A stretch of DNA of 64,000 nt from Ailurus styani (taxonomy: Eukaryota > Chordata > Mammalia > Carnivora > Ailuridae). Of this stretch, positions 11,781-24,500 are shown one piece after another. The notes under the pieces are model-generated. The model was not told the DNA's origin, ran no database searches, and worked only from the letters and a program-made list of their open reading frames with translations. Every line of letters begins with the position of its first letter. The first letter of the stretch is position 1. The DNA lies in the NCBI GenBank assembly GCA_002007465.1, contig LNAC01000031.1, forward strand, positions 5,087,685 to 5,151,684, in the 5' to 3' direction. The position numbers and the translations under genes are program-made.

Positions 11781-12937
11781 CTGTTTTCCTTCGAAGTAGA
11801 GTCTTTCTCTTAGTACTGGCCTTGACTCATGGGATTAGCAAAACTACAGGAATGTGAAAATATAGTAAGTTCAGTGTTCTATGTTTCATGAAAATCTTTA
11901 AAAGTCAAATCCGAACTATGCATAGCCTAGACTAAAGCAGGAATGTATTTTTCCTTCATTATTTCTTCTTTAACATTGCGACATTACATTGAATTCTACC
12001 GTTTTCTAAGAATCAACCATACATAATTTATGTTTTTGAATTATTTGGAAGAGCTTTAATAGAATAAGAGAAAAGAGCTGAGGCCTCAGCTAATTTATTC
12101 TATTAGAATATGAATAGTGAACCAAAGGCTGTAAAAATTGCTGGTTGAAATTATTTCGATCTGAACACTGATCTATCTTGAAAAGCCTGGTTTTGGTTTT
12201 TTTTTTCCTACGATTTAATTAAAACAAACCCAGTTAACAGAAATAAAGTTACTCTTTTATTGTAAACAAGCTTCTAGTCATTGAACTAAGTCCTGTGAAA
12301 TGGAGATGTACAATAAATGCTGTTCAGGGGAGATTATCTAGGCTTGATTATCTCCGCCCTTGCTTCCCATTCTTCTTCATTTTGACATTTTGCTGCTCAT
12401 TGGTGCTCCAGTGGTTAAAAAGGGAAAAAAACAAAACAAAACAAAAACCACGCCCAATATGAAACAGAGCTCAGAGTGAGCCCCTCATCCCTGCTTTGAC
12501 TGCTCTCAAGAAAAATTGGGGGGGGGCACCAAGAGCCACCTAAAGGTATGTACTAAAATGAAGTTTGGAAGCGTTTATAATTTGAACCCATCCCTGTCCC
12601 AAATTATGAAAAAGTTGGGAGTTATTTGCTAAACAAAACAGAGTTATTAACTTCTGAGAGACTATCTCAATCTCTAAGTATATATATCTATATTTTTTAA
12701 TTTATTTTTATTAGTTGTATAAATTCCTGTTCAATGCCTCTCTTATTTCTAAGTGACTTGTGTGGCCTGCAACCTGATGTTAAATTTTTGGTAAATTCTA
12801 TCTAATATAGAAAGAGTTACTAATTCTAACTCAACTAAATTATTCTCACTGACCTCTACATTGCCAAATGATTCGTTTCCCCCTCACATCATGTCGCAGA
12901 ATCAGTTTTCAAAAAGAAAAGAATTTTTTCTTAAAAT
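11781..12937. other. Unassigned AT-rich intronic sequence
   Basis: AT-rich stretches with A- and C-runs (12420-12450, 12520-12530). No recognised repeat family or exon. Confidence 0.5.
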
Positions 12938-12948
12938 AGTTTTTACTG

Positions 12949-13099
12949 GGGGTGCCTGGGTGGCTCAGTGGATTAAAGCCTCTGCCTTTGGCCTCAGGTC
13001 ATGGTCTCAGGGTCCTGGGATCGAGCCCCGCATTGGGCTCCCTGCTCAGTGGAGAGCCTGCTTCCTCCTTTCTCTCGGCCTTCCTCTCTGCCTATTTGT

Positions 13100-13136
<37 letters not shown>

Positions 13137-13167
13137 CAAATAAATAAATAAAATCTTAAAAAAAAAA
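12949..13167 (+). repeat. CanSINE with TSD and CT expansion
   Basis: Full-length forward CanSINE with a (CT)n run at about 13101-13133 and an A-tail. TSD agtttttactg at 12938-12948 and 13168-13178. Confidence 0.94.
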
Positions 13168-13178
13168 AGTTTTTACTG

Positions 13179-14029
13179 CCCAGCTGAACATTTTTAACTT
13201 CAACAACACCTGTGACATAATTGTAACTTGCACACAGGTTTATTTTATTATTTTTCCCAAAGAACAGAAAATACAAAGAATAACAAGCACCTATTTTTTA
13301 GTCTTTATAATTAACAAATGTTAATAACATTTTGTGATATTTGCTTTCAGTCTTGTTTTACCCCAAGAAGTAAAACATTGTAGATAAAATTAGAGACCCC
13401 TTGTGCCATGAATCTAGTATTCTTTCAATCACCTTTTCAGTTTTTTACATAAGTAAAACCGAGCATATAAATGAGATTATACTACATATTTTTCCTGTAA
13501 CTTGGTTTTCGTGCTCACTATTATGTCTTTTGCGATCAGTCTTTGGAAGTGGCAAGGAGAGAGTTCATTACTCTTAATGGAAACCATAGAGCAAAGCAGC
13601 AATATTTGGGGATCTAGGAAGTGTAATTCCTCAGAGTACTGACAAGAGCAAGGTCACAAAGCTAGGAATTATTACCATCAGTGCAGGATACAAGCATACA
13701 GACCTCAGTGCTGGAATTGGAATGTCACGTGAGACAATGTGTCATGACCAATGCAGACGTGCACTTACTGGAGAGACTCCGAGACCCACATTTGTCAGAT
13801 GGGTGATGCCTAGTGCTCAGAGCTCTAAGTAAGAACTGGAAGGATTTTTGTTTTGTCCCTTTTTATATTTTCTGCAGCATCAAGTATTGTCTCCTGCACA
13901 GAATAGATAATGATTACTAAACTGAATTATGATTTATTCTTTTTTAAAACTCCTAAGAAGATGATCTTCCTCATGGTAATTCTCTGTTTTAAAATGATTT
14001 TATTTAGTTGTGTAGTTCTGATGTATTGA
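13179..14029. other. Unassigned intronic sequence
   Basis: AT-rich. A short MIR-like block may occur near 13640-13720 ('aaggtcacaaagctaggaat'), but it is too short to assign firmly. Confidence 0.45.
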
Positions 14030-14160
14030 GTGTGGCTCCTGGAAACACGGAAACAAGTCCTAGCTCCACTAAAACAAACTGGGTGATCTTGGACAGGCCC
14101 CTGGAGCGCTGGGAGCCTTGCTGTTCTCATCTGTTCTGTTGTGTCTTATTCCTCATGCAT
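14030..14160 (-). repeat. MIR SINE fragment, antisense
   Basis: Contains 'aacaagtcctagctccacta' and 'gtgatcttggacaggcccct', the reverse MIR core order. Diverged. Confidence 0.55.
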
Positions 14161-14208
14161 GTTGGAGCTGAATGAGACTACTTTAAGCTTTAAATAGTCA
14201 AAATTCCT

Positions 14209-14400
14209 GGGCGCCTGGGTGGCTCAGTGGGTTAAAGCCTCTGCTTTCAGCTCAGGTCATGATCTCAGGGTCCTGGGATCGAGTCTCGCATCGGGCTCTC
14301 TGCTCAGCAGGGAGCCTGCTTCCTCTTCTCTCTCTGCCTGCCTCTCTGCCTACTTGTGATCTCTCTGTCAAATAAATAAATAAAAAACCTTAAAAAAAAA
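14209..14400 (+). repeat. CanSINE, young, with perfect 18-bp TSD
   Basis: Forward CanSINE close to the young consensus. Flanked by taaatagtcaaaattcct at 14191-14208 and 14401-14418. Confidence 0.96.
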
Positions 14401-14418
14401 TAAATAGTCAAAATTCCT

Positions 14419-16029
14419 AAAAGACAAATAAAATAAAAATCCCATATTTTCCGAACTTTGAGAGTAGAAGAATGACCAGAATTAACCTGGGATGATCAGC
14501 AGGTCAGGCGGAGCCTTAGAGCTTTACTCTACTAGAGGGCCCAGATGATTCGTACAGTAGGGCAAATTCGGAGTGTATAATCGTGGACATAGAAGACAGT
14601 TGATTTTTCTCCACTCCCATATCCCTGTTAGTCTTATGTTCAATCTTATTATTATTGTGTAGTAGTTTCCCTCAATCTTCTTTTCAAAGTTCTGCTTTTC
14701 AGTGTCAAACATTTGGTGAGCAGTTGACAGCTCCTGAAGTCTCCTATCTGTTGAGTTGTAGAGGCCACACTTGGGCACACCATCAGTCAGAAAGGATTGA
14801 GTCAAAGTCCACCTGTGCTTGGCACCTAGTAGGTACTCAATGAAGGTTGCTTTCCTTCTTTTTGAGTTTCCTTTAGTTTCTCTGCTCCTCTTTTTCTTTC
14901 TGACAAAAGAGCTTTGCTTTTTCAAAGTTTAAATGTCATGGGAACTCAGGTCTCAGCCCACACCATGGAATTCCTGATGGCATTTTGACTAGGCGCCCTC
15001 AATTCCTGTCCACAGTAGGATCAGAGAAGCAGGAGGTAGAGACTGGATGGCAACATTCACAATCCTCACTCCTACTCCAAAATGTCCTGAAGTTCTGGAT
15101 TTATGTGTAGTCATAGATTTATATTCACATATGAACAGCCCACTCATGAGCTCAACAATACCTTGAATTAATGTCTGCTTTGGAGTGTGTGGTTTTATAA
15201 GGACTGAGAAGCCTGTCGTTCTGATTTAAAGGGGATGAAGATATGTTTATTTAAACCCATGAAAAGAGCTCCTGCTTCATATGCTCTTGTTAATATCTGG
15301 AAATAATTCTGTCATTTCAAACTTTGGTCTGCAGTTCTCCTAAGTATTATTTTATTTCCCTGATTTACATGTAAAAATGTGTTTTGTGCCTAAAAATAGA
15401 TCCATTGCTTTTAGAATAATAAGAATTATTTTAGGATTACAGGTATTTCTTTGTTACATCTTACTTGCTGTAGTAACTTTCTGTAGTAAAGAAAGCTATA
15501 AAATGCTTTTCCCTGTTGAGGCATTAGTTTTTTAAAATTTAAATGTTGCATGGCCAGAATTGAATTTTAAATGCTCAGGATGTTGTCCTAGTACTAAAAC
15601 TTGGTTCAACTGGACAACCACCTTCATAAAACAAGCTTAGTGAAATTTTATGTGTTTAGAAACCACACAGTAAATTGTCTATATCATCATCAGTATCATT
15701 TAATCTGGGGCCCCTAAACAAACGTGTGGAATGCACTTTTTGTTCATTATTCACCTGATCCCTGGAAACAACTTCCCACCAAAGCCACAGTCCTTAGTGT
15801 TTGGAGCCACCTGTTCCCCCCATACCCCTGTTGCAACTAGAAGCAGAGGGCTTTTAAGAGAGCTTCAGGTTATAAGATTATAGCTCTTTGGGGACTGGAA
15901 AATGAGAATCCAATTTGTAAAAATGTAGAAAAGGAGTAATAGCAGAATGTTTAGAGTTTAAGTCAACCACCAAAACACTTTAAATTATTTCGAATCTCAC
16001 ATTTACTATGCGTAGGAATTTCTCTGAAC
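14419..16029. other. Unassigned intronic sequence
   Basis: No exon recognised. An L2/MIR-like 3' word ('gcacctagtaggtactcaat') occurs at about 14820-14840. The 133-codon minus-strand frame at 14524-14925 resembles no known protein. Confidence 0.5.
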
Positions 16030-16152
16030 AAACCCTGGGGTCCCATCCTCCAAGAGTCTGAATGACTCAGGAGCTCTAAGGTAGAACCCAGGGCATTGCC
16101 ATGGTAACAAGCCAATGAAGGCTTTTTGGATCACATTTTGAGAAATACCTGT
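16030..16152 (+). repeat. MER5-like hAT fragment
   Basis: Resembles the 3' half of MER5-type elements: 'ggggtcccatcctccaagag', a gap, then 'ggatcacattttgagaaat'. Diverged; family tentative. Confidence 0.45.
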
Positions 16153-16650
16153 TTAAAATGTTCAGAAGTAATCTGAATTGATATTAAGACTGACCCAGGA
16201 AGTGCTGAATCATCTTTCAAAATGTCATAGGATTGACTTAGCAAGTAACCTACCAACTTTGCCAAATTTTCAGACAAAACTTACTCAATATTACACATTG
16301 AATACATTGCTTTTAGGTTACTCTCTTGGAGCTCCCCTCTTTATCTTTCAATTTGTGCTTTTTTGATAAGTGTAGAAACATGTTTCTCAAATATATATTT
16401 TATCATAGGTCTACCTAAGGTATGATAGGCCACTTGGTCAAGGATAAGGGATGGGTGAGACTAGCTCATGGACGAACCTTCATAGAACAGAGAGCTGGAG
16501 AGGTCACATGTCACATGTCCAATAACCTAAGGTAGAAGTTCTGGTGATTAAAGGAATGCTGGCAGGGAGGTCCTGAGTTAGGCAATGGGTGGTCATCTCA
16601 GCAGGTTCACTGTCACAGGATCGACATAATATAAATATAGAGAGTATTTA

Positions 16651-16854
16651 TTTATTTTTAAAGATTTTATTTATTCATTTGACACAGAGAGAGAGATTAC
16701 AAGTAGGCAGAGAGGCAGGCAGAGAGAGAGGAGAGAGGAGGAAGCAGGCTCCTTGTTGAGCAGAGAGCCCAATGTGGGCCTCGATTCCAGGACCCTGGGA
16801 TCATGACCTGAGCCGAAGGCAGCAGCTTTAACCCACTGAGCCACCCAGGCGCCC
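16651..16854 (-). repeat. CanSINE with TSD
   Basis: Reverse CanSINE of the young type. Imperfect TSD aatata[g/t]agagtattta at about 16634-16650 and 16855-16871. Confidence 0.93.
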
Positions 16855-16871
16855 AATATATAGAGTATTTA

Positions 16872-19460
16872 GATTTATAAGCTGATCTGTACTTTCTAAG
16901 TGATTGGGGATTCTATAGGACCCCAGTTTTTGAGAATCTCAAGTACTGAATATATGCATGCCTCAGGCCTGGGATGAAATTGGATAGAACTTGGGGACAA
17001 GGCATACTTTGGCCAAAGCAATTAGCCGAGAATATAGTTCCTGTATCATCTGGATGGCTGCCTAGATCTTTTGAGGGTTGAGGATAAGGGTCCTCTCGGG
17101 CCCTGCCTGCTGTCCCTCTTTCTGAGGGTCTTAAGAGGGAATGGGGATGATGTTTCTCAAATGTTTATTTTGAACTCAAATATTCTTTTTTTTCTACTAC
17201 ATTTATTTGGATTTTGATCTGTGCGACTTAAGAGAGAAGACTGGGTGCTAAGGGAATTTTTTAAACCTAGCAGTCATGGCTAAGCTCTTTTATCCCATTT
17301 CAGGTGGGATAAATTGTGAAGGGGGTTTATTCTTTATTCTTCTGGATTCTCGTGTTCTACCTGGTCCTAGCACTAGTGTCCATTTGATTAATTTGAAGAT
17401 ATCATCTTTGTGCATTATGGTAAAGGACAACAGGGTTAGATAATTACTCGCGAATTGTTGAAAACCATATAGAGGGATGAGAAGTGAGACAAGAAATTTC
17501 TTTTCACCAGGAGAACTATTTAAATGTGGTGATGGGAAGAATTCTTCTCTAATCTTCATGGTCTTCAGCCAGACTAAGAATTAGATTTACATGAGACAGA
17601 ACAACAGGAGGAAAAAAAACCCGGGAGATTTGTTATGTGCAGACAGGGACCCAATAATGAAATTGAGACCTACAGAAATGACCGAGGCGGCAGTTTTCGT
17701 ACATACTTTTTAGACAATAAGTCTTGGAGGAATTGACCAAAGGGCACTTAACTTTGGAAGCTTTAAGCAGTAAGGAACGCTAGGTGGATTTGTGCTGGGG
17801 TAGTAAACTATTGAAAAGGAGCAAGGCTTATTTCCGCAGCCTCCTCAGCTGTGCACGTTCCATTCCATCTGTGGTGATAAAGATGTCTCTTTACTTCCTG
17901 CTGCAGGCTACCTTTTCCAGGGGAGGTTTATTTCCTGCTTTCAGGGAGACAGAGGAGGGTCTCAGGCAGTCTGCACAAGCTGTCTCTTAAGCAACTTTTA
18001 TTTAAAATAATCAACATGACAATGTAGCCCCTGTTGGGGGGGCCTGCCCTTGGCCCCTGCAACAGAATAGATCGCCACTTTCCTGGGAGGCCGGTCCTTT
18101 CCTGACCACTCTTCTGCATCTTAGCCTTTTTAGTTTTTGTGCCTCTGAATGCATTTTATTCCCCCTTTCTCTTTCTCATTTGGTTTCATTTCACTTATTT
18201 CAACGATTTTAGACCAATTCTGTAGCCTTTATGCTCTTCCAGATTTTGATTTGTTCATTCGAGGTTTCTGCTTCAACAAACCTTGCTCTTATTAATGGGC
18301 AGTAATTCCGACCTCCTCAGAAGAGTCTTGGCATCCAACTGTGAGGTTGTTTTCCCTGAATCAGAGTGTTGCTCCATAGGAGGCAAATATTAAGAAACTT
18401 AATGGGAAGTGCTAAACTCAGAAGTGCCTTGCTGGCATTTTCTTGTTTTGCAGAGAAACGAGCTAATGGTTAGCCTCAGCATTGTCTACTCTTCACACTT
18501 GAGTTTGAGGAGGAAAATAAGACTCTGGGGATTCAGAGGCAACACTGTTTAATTAAAGATGATGCCATTAAAGATTTTAGAGTTGTGAGAACAAAATGGC
18601 TAATGCCAACACGGGAAGCTTTGCCACCGATGCCTTTTAAAATTCAGTGTGCTCCCGTACACACAAGGATTTTCCATTAATGCAACTTCCTGACTATACA
18701 TATCTCTTTTCCGAAGACTAGACTGGGGTTCTTTGCAAGTGGACTCAAGCAGCCACCATCAAGAGCTCTTTGCTATAAAATTTGACTTCCTCTTTCTGTT
18801 CTGCAAGGAGGAAGATGGTAACATTGATCCTTTGTCACTCTTCCTCTCTCCAGATCTCCTGCCCTCTGATAATGGTGAATCAAATTGCACAGTCCTGTTA
18901 GTTATTGTATTGTTACAGTGAATACTCTTCTCAACTGAGGGAACTGAATTGGACCCTCCAGTCAGTCATTCAGTGAGCAGCCATGGAGCACTGCTGTGCT
19001 TCAGGTCTTCAGACCAGGGAATCTAGTATTTGGACTATTCCCAAGTATTTCTTTGGTGTTACCTCAGTTGCTTAGTAAGTGGGGCATTAATACATGTTTT
19101 AGGCAATGGTGAACTCTTCTGACAATGATTTATCTATTTTGGTAGCTAGCTTCTCTACTTCCTTCAGGGGAGATTAGTGGCATTCTGACTAGAATCTCTA
19201 ACAGTATTTATCATCATTACTTGGTGTTCTCAGCATGACAACAGTGGGCATAAATTTTTTATGAAACTAATTCCAGGGACAAAGGATTTGTCATTATAAT
19301 GATCTGTGTCTTTTCTTCCATAGGGTGCAAATTCTAGTAAATATTGTCAGTCAAAATAATATTTTTCATGTAAAAAGTTTTATATAAACCATATGTTATA
19401 CTTCTTCTTTGCCATCTTTAGTTTATGGCAGCAATTACAACTAATGGCAGACAAATATTA
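16872..19460. other. Unassigned intronic sequence
   Basis: A long stretch without a recognised exon. The 17200-18130 part is GC-richer and may be an old repeat I cannot name. Short frames at 17290-17559 and 17784-17990 resemble no protein I know. Confidence 0.45.
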
Positions 19461-19512
19461 AAAGTACATCAGTAAATTACTCAAAAAAAAAAGTACATCA
19501 GTAAATTACTCA
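19461..19512 (+). repeat. 23-bp direct repeat around a bare A-tract
   Basis: A 23-bp sequence starting aaagtacatc and ending attactca occurs at 19461-19483 and again at 19490-19512, identical. Only a short run of A separates them. This is what a target-site duplication with no element body would look like. Confidence 0.85.
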
Positions 19513-20078
19513 TACTCTGGCTCCTAAATAATCTAATTTTTAAAAAAAAAACCCAGCAAATTCTATTCCTTTGATGTGTTGGAAAGAGGAAAAGCAATTA
19601 TGCTGTAGTTATGTTAGTCCATTTGTATTACTCAAGTAAGAAGAGCTCCCTGTACTTAACGTATTTTATATGCAGTCATTATCAGAAAACTTCCTTTGAA
19701 TATACTATGCAATTTAATAACTTTCTGCTTAATATCTCATTACATTACTGTTCCCTAATGGGTGGGAGCCATGTCTTAATCTGTTTTTGTGTATCCATTC
19801 CCTAAGGGATAGTTAGATGGATGGATGGACAGATGGATATGAAAGAGAGGTAGACATGGAAGAGAAAGGAAGAGGGCGCCTGGGTGGCTCAGTGGGTTAA
19901 AGCCTCTGCTTTCGGCTCAGGTCATGATCTCAGGGTCCTGGGATCGAGGCCCGCATCCGGCTCTCTGCTCAGCGGGGAGCCTGCTTCCTCCTCTCCCTGT
20001 CTCTCTGCCTGCCTCTCTGCCTACTTGTAATCTCTCTCTCTGTGTCAAATAAATAAATAAAATCTTTAAAAAAAAAAA

Positions 20079-20211
20079 TGTTCATCATCACTAGCTACCA
20101 GGGAAACTCAAATCAAAACCACACTGAGATACCACCTTACACCAATTAGAATGGCCAAAATCAACAGAACAGGAAACAACAAGTGTTGGAGAGGATGTGG
20201 AGAAAGGGGAA
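20079..20211 (+). repeat. L1 ORF2 3' fragment
   Basis: Matches the L1 segment encoding the ...RMAKIN... region: 'ccacactgagataccacctt' through 'gaggatgtggagaaagggga'. It stops abruptly beside the N. Confidence 0.9.
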
Positions 20212-20212
20212 N
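20212..20212. other. Single ambiguous base (N)
   Basis: The only N in the window. It sits exactly at the end of the L1 piece and before AAAA plus the second TSD copy, so local assembly uncertainty is likely. Confidence 0.95.
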
Positions 20213-20232
20213 AAAAGAAGAGAAAGGAAGAG

Positions 20233-21369
20233 AGGGTGGGTAAGCTGTTTGGTACTCAGAAATCCTATTCCTCAGAAATAATTATATGAATTCCTTGATT
20301 CAGTGTCAGACTACTACAATACCACCATTATTAATTTTATAGAGGTACACTCTTTTTATAGGAAGAGAAAACTCAATAGCGATGGCCTTTTATTTTCTTT
20401 ATTCTTTGAAACTAATATGAAATTATTATTGAATCAGAAAGAACTAGTTTTTATTAAAGTGGAAATATTTCTAAAGTTCCTCATTTTTATTAATGCAATG
20501 ACATAATACTTTGAGAGTGGTCAACCAGTTATGACGTGCCATATGCTACCTGTTAGGCACTCAGGGAACCAAATGTCCTTCTCGGACTTGACTTTCAAAG
20601 CATAAATTGTCCATGCCAAGGAGAAACATTCACTGTTTGTAGGGAATAGTGTGAGTGTACCATGGTGCCCACAGAGTGCCTCACAGACAATTTAACCAGG
20701 GTTATATGAGGAACTAGGAAGAACAGATGTCACAGAGACCATGGTGGTACAGGACCAGGCTTCACTTTGCAGCTATGTTAGGCATGTTCCTGAAGAATTA
20801 AAATATCTCTCCAGTTGGTACCAATTGATACTGATTTTTGAATTTCTCTTCACATAATCAGCAGGAAGGTAAAAATGTTAAAGAGGTCTCCAACAAAAGG
20901 GACATGGTACACAAGTCAATCTCTGCTTTCAACAAGCAAATTCTGAGCTTTCAGCCAAGACAACTTAAAACAACCGGTGCCAAATACATACCTACAAAGA
21001 CAATATCAAGGCAGCCTGATGCCAAGCTAGCCCTTAGTTTTTTTGAAGGCCTTGGAAGTATAATCTAGTCTTGGGAATAAATAAACCAGGTACTATATAA
21101 ATTAGCCCACAATAAGAGTATTAAATAAAACACTTTGTAAATTTAAATTCTCATAAGCTATGCAGATTTCAGTGTTGGAGTGTATTCATGTTCATAGATG
21201 ATCTACAAATTGAAATGGAGATTAGTCCATGAGAAAAATAAATGGTCTCATTATCTACTTCCATATAGTTGTTGTGGCCTCCGGTTAATTCTCAGGCCTA
21301 TTCTGATCCAGGATCCATAAACCATAAATCTAGTACTTCAGGTTTTAGGTATCTCCTCTCTTCACTCCC
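20233..21369. other. Unassigned intronic sequence
   Basis: No recognised exon or repeat. The 76-codon frame at 20838-21068 resembles no known protein. Confidence 0.5.
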
Positions 21370-21790
21370 TTAATATATATCTAGTGTCCCACCATGTCCT
21401 ATACTGTTCTAGATACATAGTGGAATGAACCAAATAGATAGAAATTACTGCCCTCAAAGAGCTTATCTCTCAGCAGGAATGCCATTTGAAATACTGCATT
21501 AGTGTCAAATATTAAACATGATTATAGTCTTTAATGAAATTCAAATCAATCTGGCAAAGCTTCCTCAAGGAACCTCCAAAAATGAGTCGGTATTCGTTGT
21601 CATATCTAAGAATTTACAGTCTAGTGATGTAAATAGGTATGAAAGGTCAAGAGTTAAAATATAGTGAGATAGTAACACAGGGAGATAATTGCCATTGCAC
21701 AGAGTGGAGGGAAACTAACTTCAGGGAGAAGAGGAATCAAGGAGAGAGGATGTTAGGATAGGGATGGTCAGGAGGACTTCTGCAGTGTGA
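21370..21790 (-). repeat. L2 fragment, antisense
   Basis: Diverged L2 3' region in reverse: 'accatgtcctatactgttct', 'cctcaaagagcttatctctc', 'caatcaaggagagagg'-like words. Some internal sequence is not matched. Confidence 0.5.
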
Positions 21791-22584
21791 TCCTCTCTGC
21801 TGAACTCTTAATCATCCTTTGAAACCCTCCTAACCCTTGAGCACTACCACTTGATGGGAGACTCAGCAGAACCTGTAGGATTGTATTGGAAATTGCCATT
21901 CTCTATTGTAATTTTTTCTTGTTTATTTTTAAATCTTCTTTTGTTTCACTGGAAAGGAAAGATGATGCTCAGTTTTAAATGTTAAAAGTGTATACGTTAC
22001 CTTGTTAAAATAAAACCAAACATGTATTCACAATAAAATAAAATAAAACACTCATAATTTGACATTGTAAAGTAAAAGTGGTGAGATAGCATTGATGCTG
22101 GTGCTCTTATTCATTCATTCTTTCAACCTTGAATATTTTAGCATTTCTTCCTGAGGCTTGAGAGAAATGAAGAATAGACTTGATCAATAGGGAGACTATT
22201 AGCATAATGAAATAACATCCAAGATAAAAGTTAATAAAAGAGGCACATTTATTTTTAAGAGTTCTCTCTCTGGAGGTTTTGAGGGGGAGTCAAATTGTGA
22301 AATTATCTGTTAGAGCTGATATAGATTTCACATTCATTTAGTTGACCGTAGCTTTGTACAAGGTTTCTGAGCATCTTCTAAAGAATTGCATATGCAGCTT
22401 AATTAGCCTTTCAAATGAATTCTTTTCAAGGTAATAATAGCAATGAAATTATAGCATCTCTATCTGTGCAAATTTTCATGAATTGCTGCATGTGGTGAGA
22501 TCCACAGAATACTGTATTGCTGGGAGACATGTTCTCAGAGTTCATCCGCTCCAAATACAACATTTCCTGCTGTTTCTGGAAATA

Positions 22585-22850
22585 TAGCACTAATAGCTAA
22601 CATTTCTATGGTGTTTACTGTATACTTGACACTACCATAAGCATGGTGCAATTATTAATTCCCCACATGCTCACAACCCGATGAGGCATGACCTGTTACT
22701 GTCTCTGTTTCACAGAAAGGAAAACTGAGGTATAAAAGGGTTAATCCACTCACCCAAGGTCCCAGAACTAGAAAATATCAGAGCCAGGATGCAAATGGAA
22801 GCAGGCCACAGAGTTGCCTTCTTAACCATTATGTCATGCTGCTTCTAAAA
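22585..22850 (+). repeat. MIR SINE, nearly full length
   Basis: Clear MIR order: 'tagctaacatttctatggtg', 'ttcacagaaaggaaaactga', 'cacccaaggtcccagaacta', 'ttcttaaccattatgtcatg'. Confidence 0.88.
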
Positions 22851-23398
22851 TAAAGAATAACCATTCTTATCATGGTATTATTTTTCAGACCTTTAAATAT
22901 CGAAAATGACCATGTATCACATATCTGACATAAAGTATGTGTTTGCATATTAAATACAAATTCCATATCTGATGATGAGGCCCCTATAGACTTTGAATCT
23001 CAATTGGCTCATATACAATCACTGACTACAAATCCCTTTTACTGATGCTCCTGGTTGGCACATGACTCAAGCCTCACTTCACTAAATCCTGACACACTTC
23101 ATCAGATGCTGAGGCTTTTGTTCCCTTCTTAAACTATGCTTTCCTCTTGCTGAGGGCTAGCCCTCTGACTTTCAGTGCATCTACAAACCATTCTTCATTC
23201 ATTAATCCATTCATCAGAAGTATATTGAGAACCTCTATGTGCCAAATACTTTGTTAAAAGCAGGAGTCATGAGGGTATACCACACAGAGATATAAAATCC
23301 ACTAAAACCAGGTCAGTTCGCAAATAAAATATTTCCAAATTGTGATGAGTTACATGAAGGACAACAGCAGGTTACCATGGTAAAAATAGCAGATGGAG

Positions 23399-23607
23399 GG
23401 GAGCCTGGGTGGCACAGTGGGTTAAGCAGGGTAAGCGTCTGACTCTTGGTTTCTGTTCAGGTTGTGATCTCAGGGTCCTGAGATCGAGCCCCATGCTGAG
23501 CTCCAGGCTCTGCATGGAGTCTGCTTGAGATTCTCTCCCCATCTCCTTCTGCCCCCCCACTCATGCTTTCTCTCTCTCTCTCTCTCTCTCTCTCAAATAA
23601 ATAAATC

Positions 23608-23655
<48 letters not shown>
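23399..23655 (+). repeat. CanSINE, older subfamily, AAAT-rich tail
   Basis: Forward CanSINE body of the older type ('gcgtctgactcttggtttct'). A short tandem duplication near the head ('ggttaagcagggtaagcg') and a long (AAAT)n tail at about 23610-23655. Confidence 0.92.
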
Positions 23656-24308
23656 AAAGAACAGAGAACTCTTTTGCTGGGTGGGTCAGGGAAGGTTTCT
23701 CTGAGATGATAGGACCTGACACCTCCAGGATGAGGAGGCAGTCATGCAAATAAGCAGGGGAAGAATTCTCCATGCAAAACTAACAGCCTGTGTAAATCCC
23801 CTAGTAGACAAGAGCTTAGCCCTGTCAAGCAACTCACACAGGGCTGGTGTGGCTAGCAGGTAGAGAGAGTGAGTGGCTGGAGATGACATTGGAGAAATTG
23901 GTGAGGAAGACTGTACAAGATTTTGTAAGCTACAATAAGGAGTTCTCAGTGTTTGGAAATCCCCTGAAAAGTTTTATGCAAGAGAGTAGCATGATCATTT
24001 TTATGTTTGACAATCGCTTCAGCTGCTTTTGCAGACATGAGTGCAACATAACTAGAAGGTTCCTGGGCAAATTCAGGTTAGGGATGATGGGGAATGTACT
24101 AGAGGGTGGTGGTGATGGATTTGGAAAAGAAGACAGAGTTAAGACACATCTTGGAAGTATACTTCGTGACACTTACTGATGGGTCTGATGAGAAAGTTGA
24201 AGAGAAAAGAGCCGAGGATGGCACTGAGCAACAGGATGGATGGGGACTGATTTGCTGGAGTTGAAGGGTGGGGACAGGTCGAATGGATCAATCAAGAGAT
24301 GATTTTAG

Positions 24309-24463
24309 GGGCGCCTGGGTGACTCAGTGGGTTAAAGCCTCTGCCTTCGGCTCAGGTCATGATCTCAGGGTCCTGGGATCCAGCTTCCTCCTCTCTTTCT
24401 GCCTGCCTCTCAGCCTACTTGTAATCTCTCTCTCTGTCTGTCAAATAAATAAAGAAAATCTTT

Positions 24464-24494
<31 letters not shown>
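24309..24494 (+). repeat. CanSINE with central deletion
   Basis: Young-type CanSINE. Sequence jumps from 'gggtcctgggatc' to 'cagcttcctcctctc', so roughly 40 bp of the central 'gagccc...ggagcctg' part is absent. Tail followed by a (GA)n run. TSD about gagatg[a]ttttag at 24296-24308 and 24495-24506. Confidence 0.92.

Positions 24495-24500
<6 letters not shown>

Larger units (their letters stand above)
19859..20232 (+). mobile_element. CanSINE plus L1 fragment inside one TSD
   Basis: The TSD gaagagaaaggaagag (16 bp, perfect) lies at 19859-19874 and 20217-20232. Between them are a complete young CanSINE (19875-20078), a ~130-bp L1 ORF2 piece (20079-20211), an N at 20212 and four A. The L1 piece belongs to ORF2, not to an L1 3' end. 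Confidence 0.85.

Noticed and set aside
12755..12800. Possible alternative MCTP1 first-exon coding sequence ('gcctgcaacctg')
   Set aside because: Surrounding codons do not fit, the frame ends in a stop without a donor, and the match is only a few residues.
12949..13020. tRNA gene (A-box-like tggctcagtgg in many places)
   Set aside because: These are the tRNA-derived heads of CanSINEs; no complete tRNA cloverleaf is present.
23561..23773. Repetitive peptide frame (runs of IYLF)
   Set aside because: Translation of the (AAAT)n tail of a SINE.
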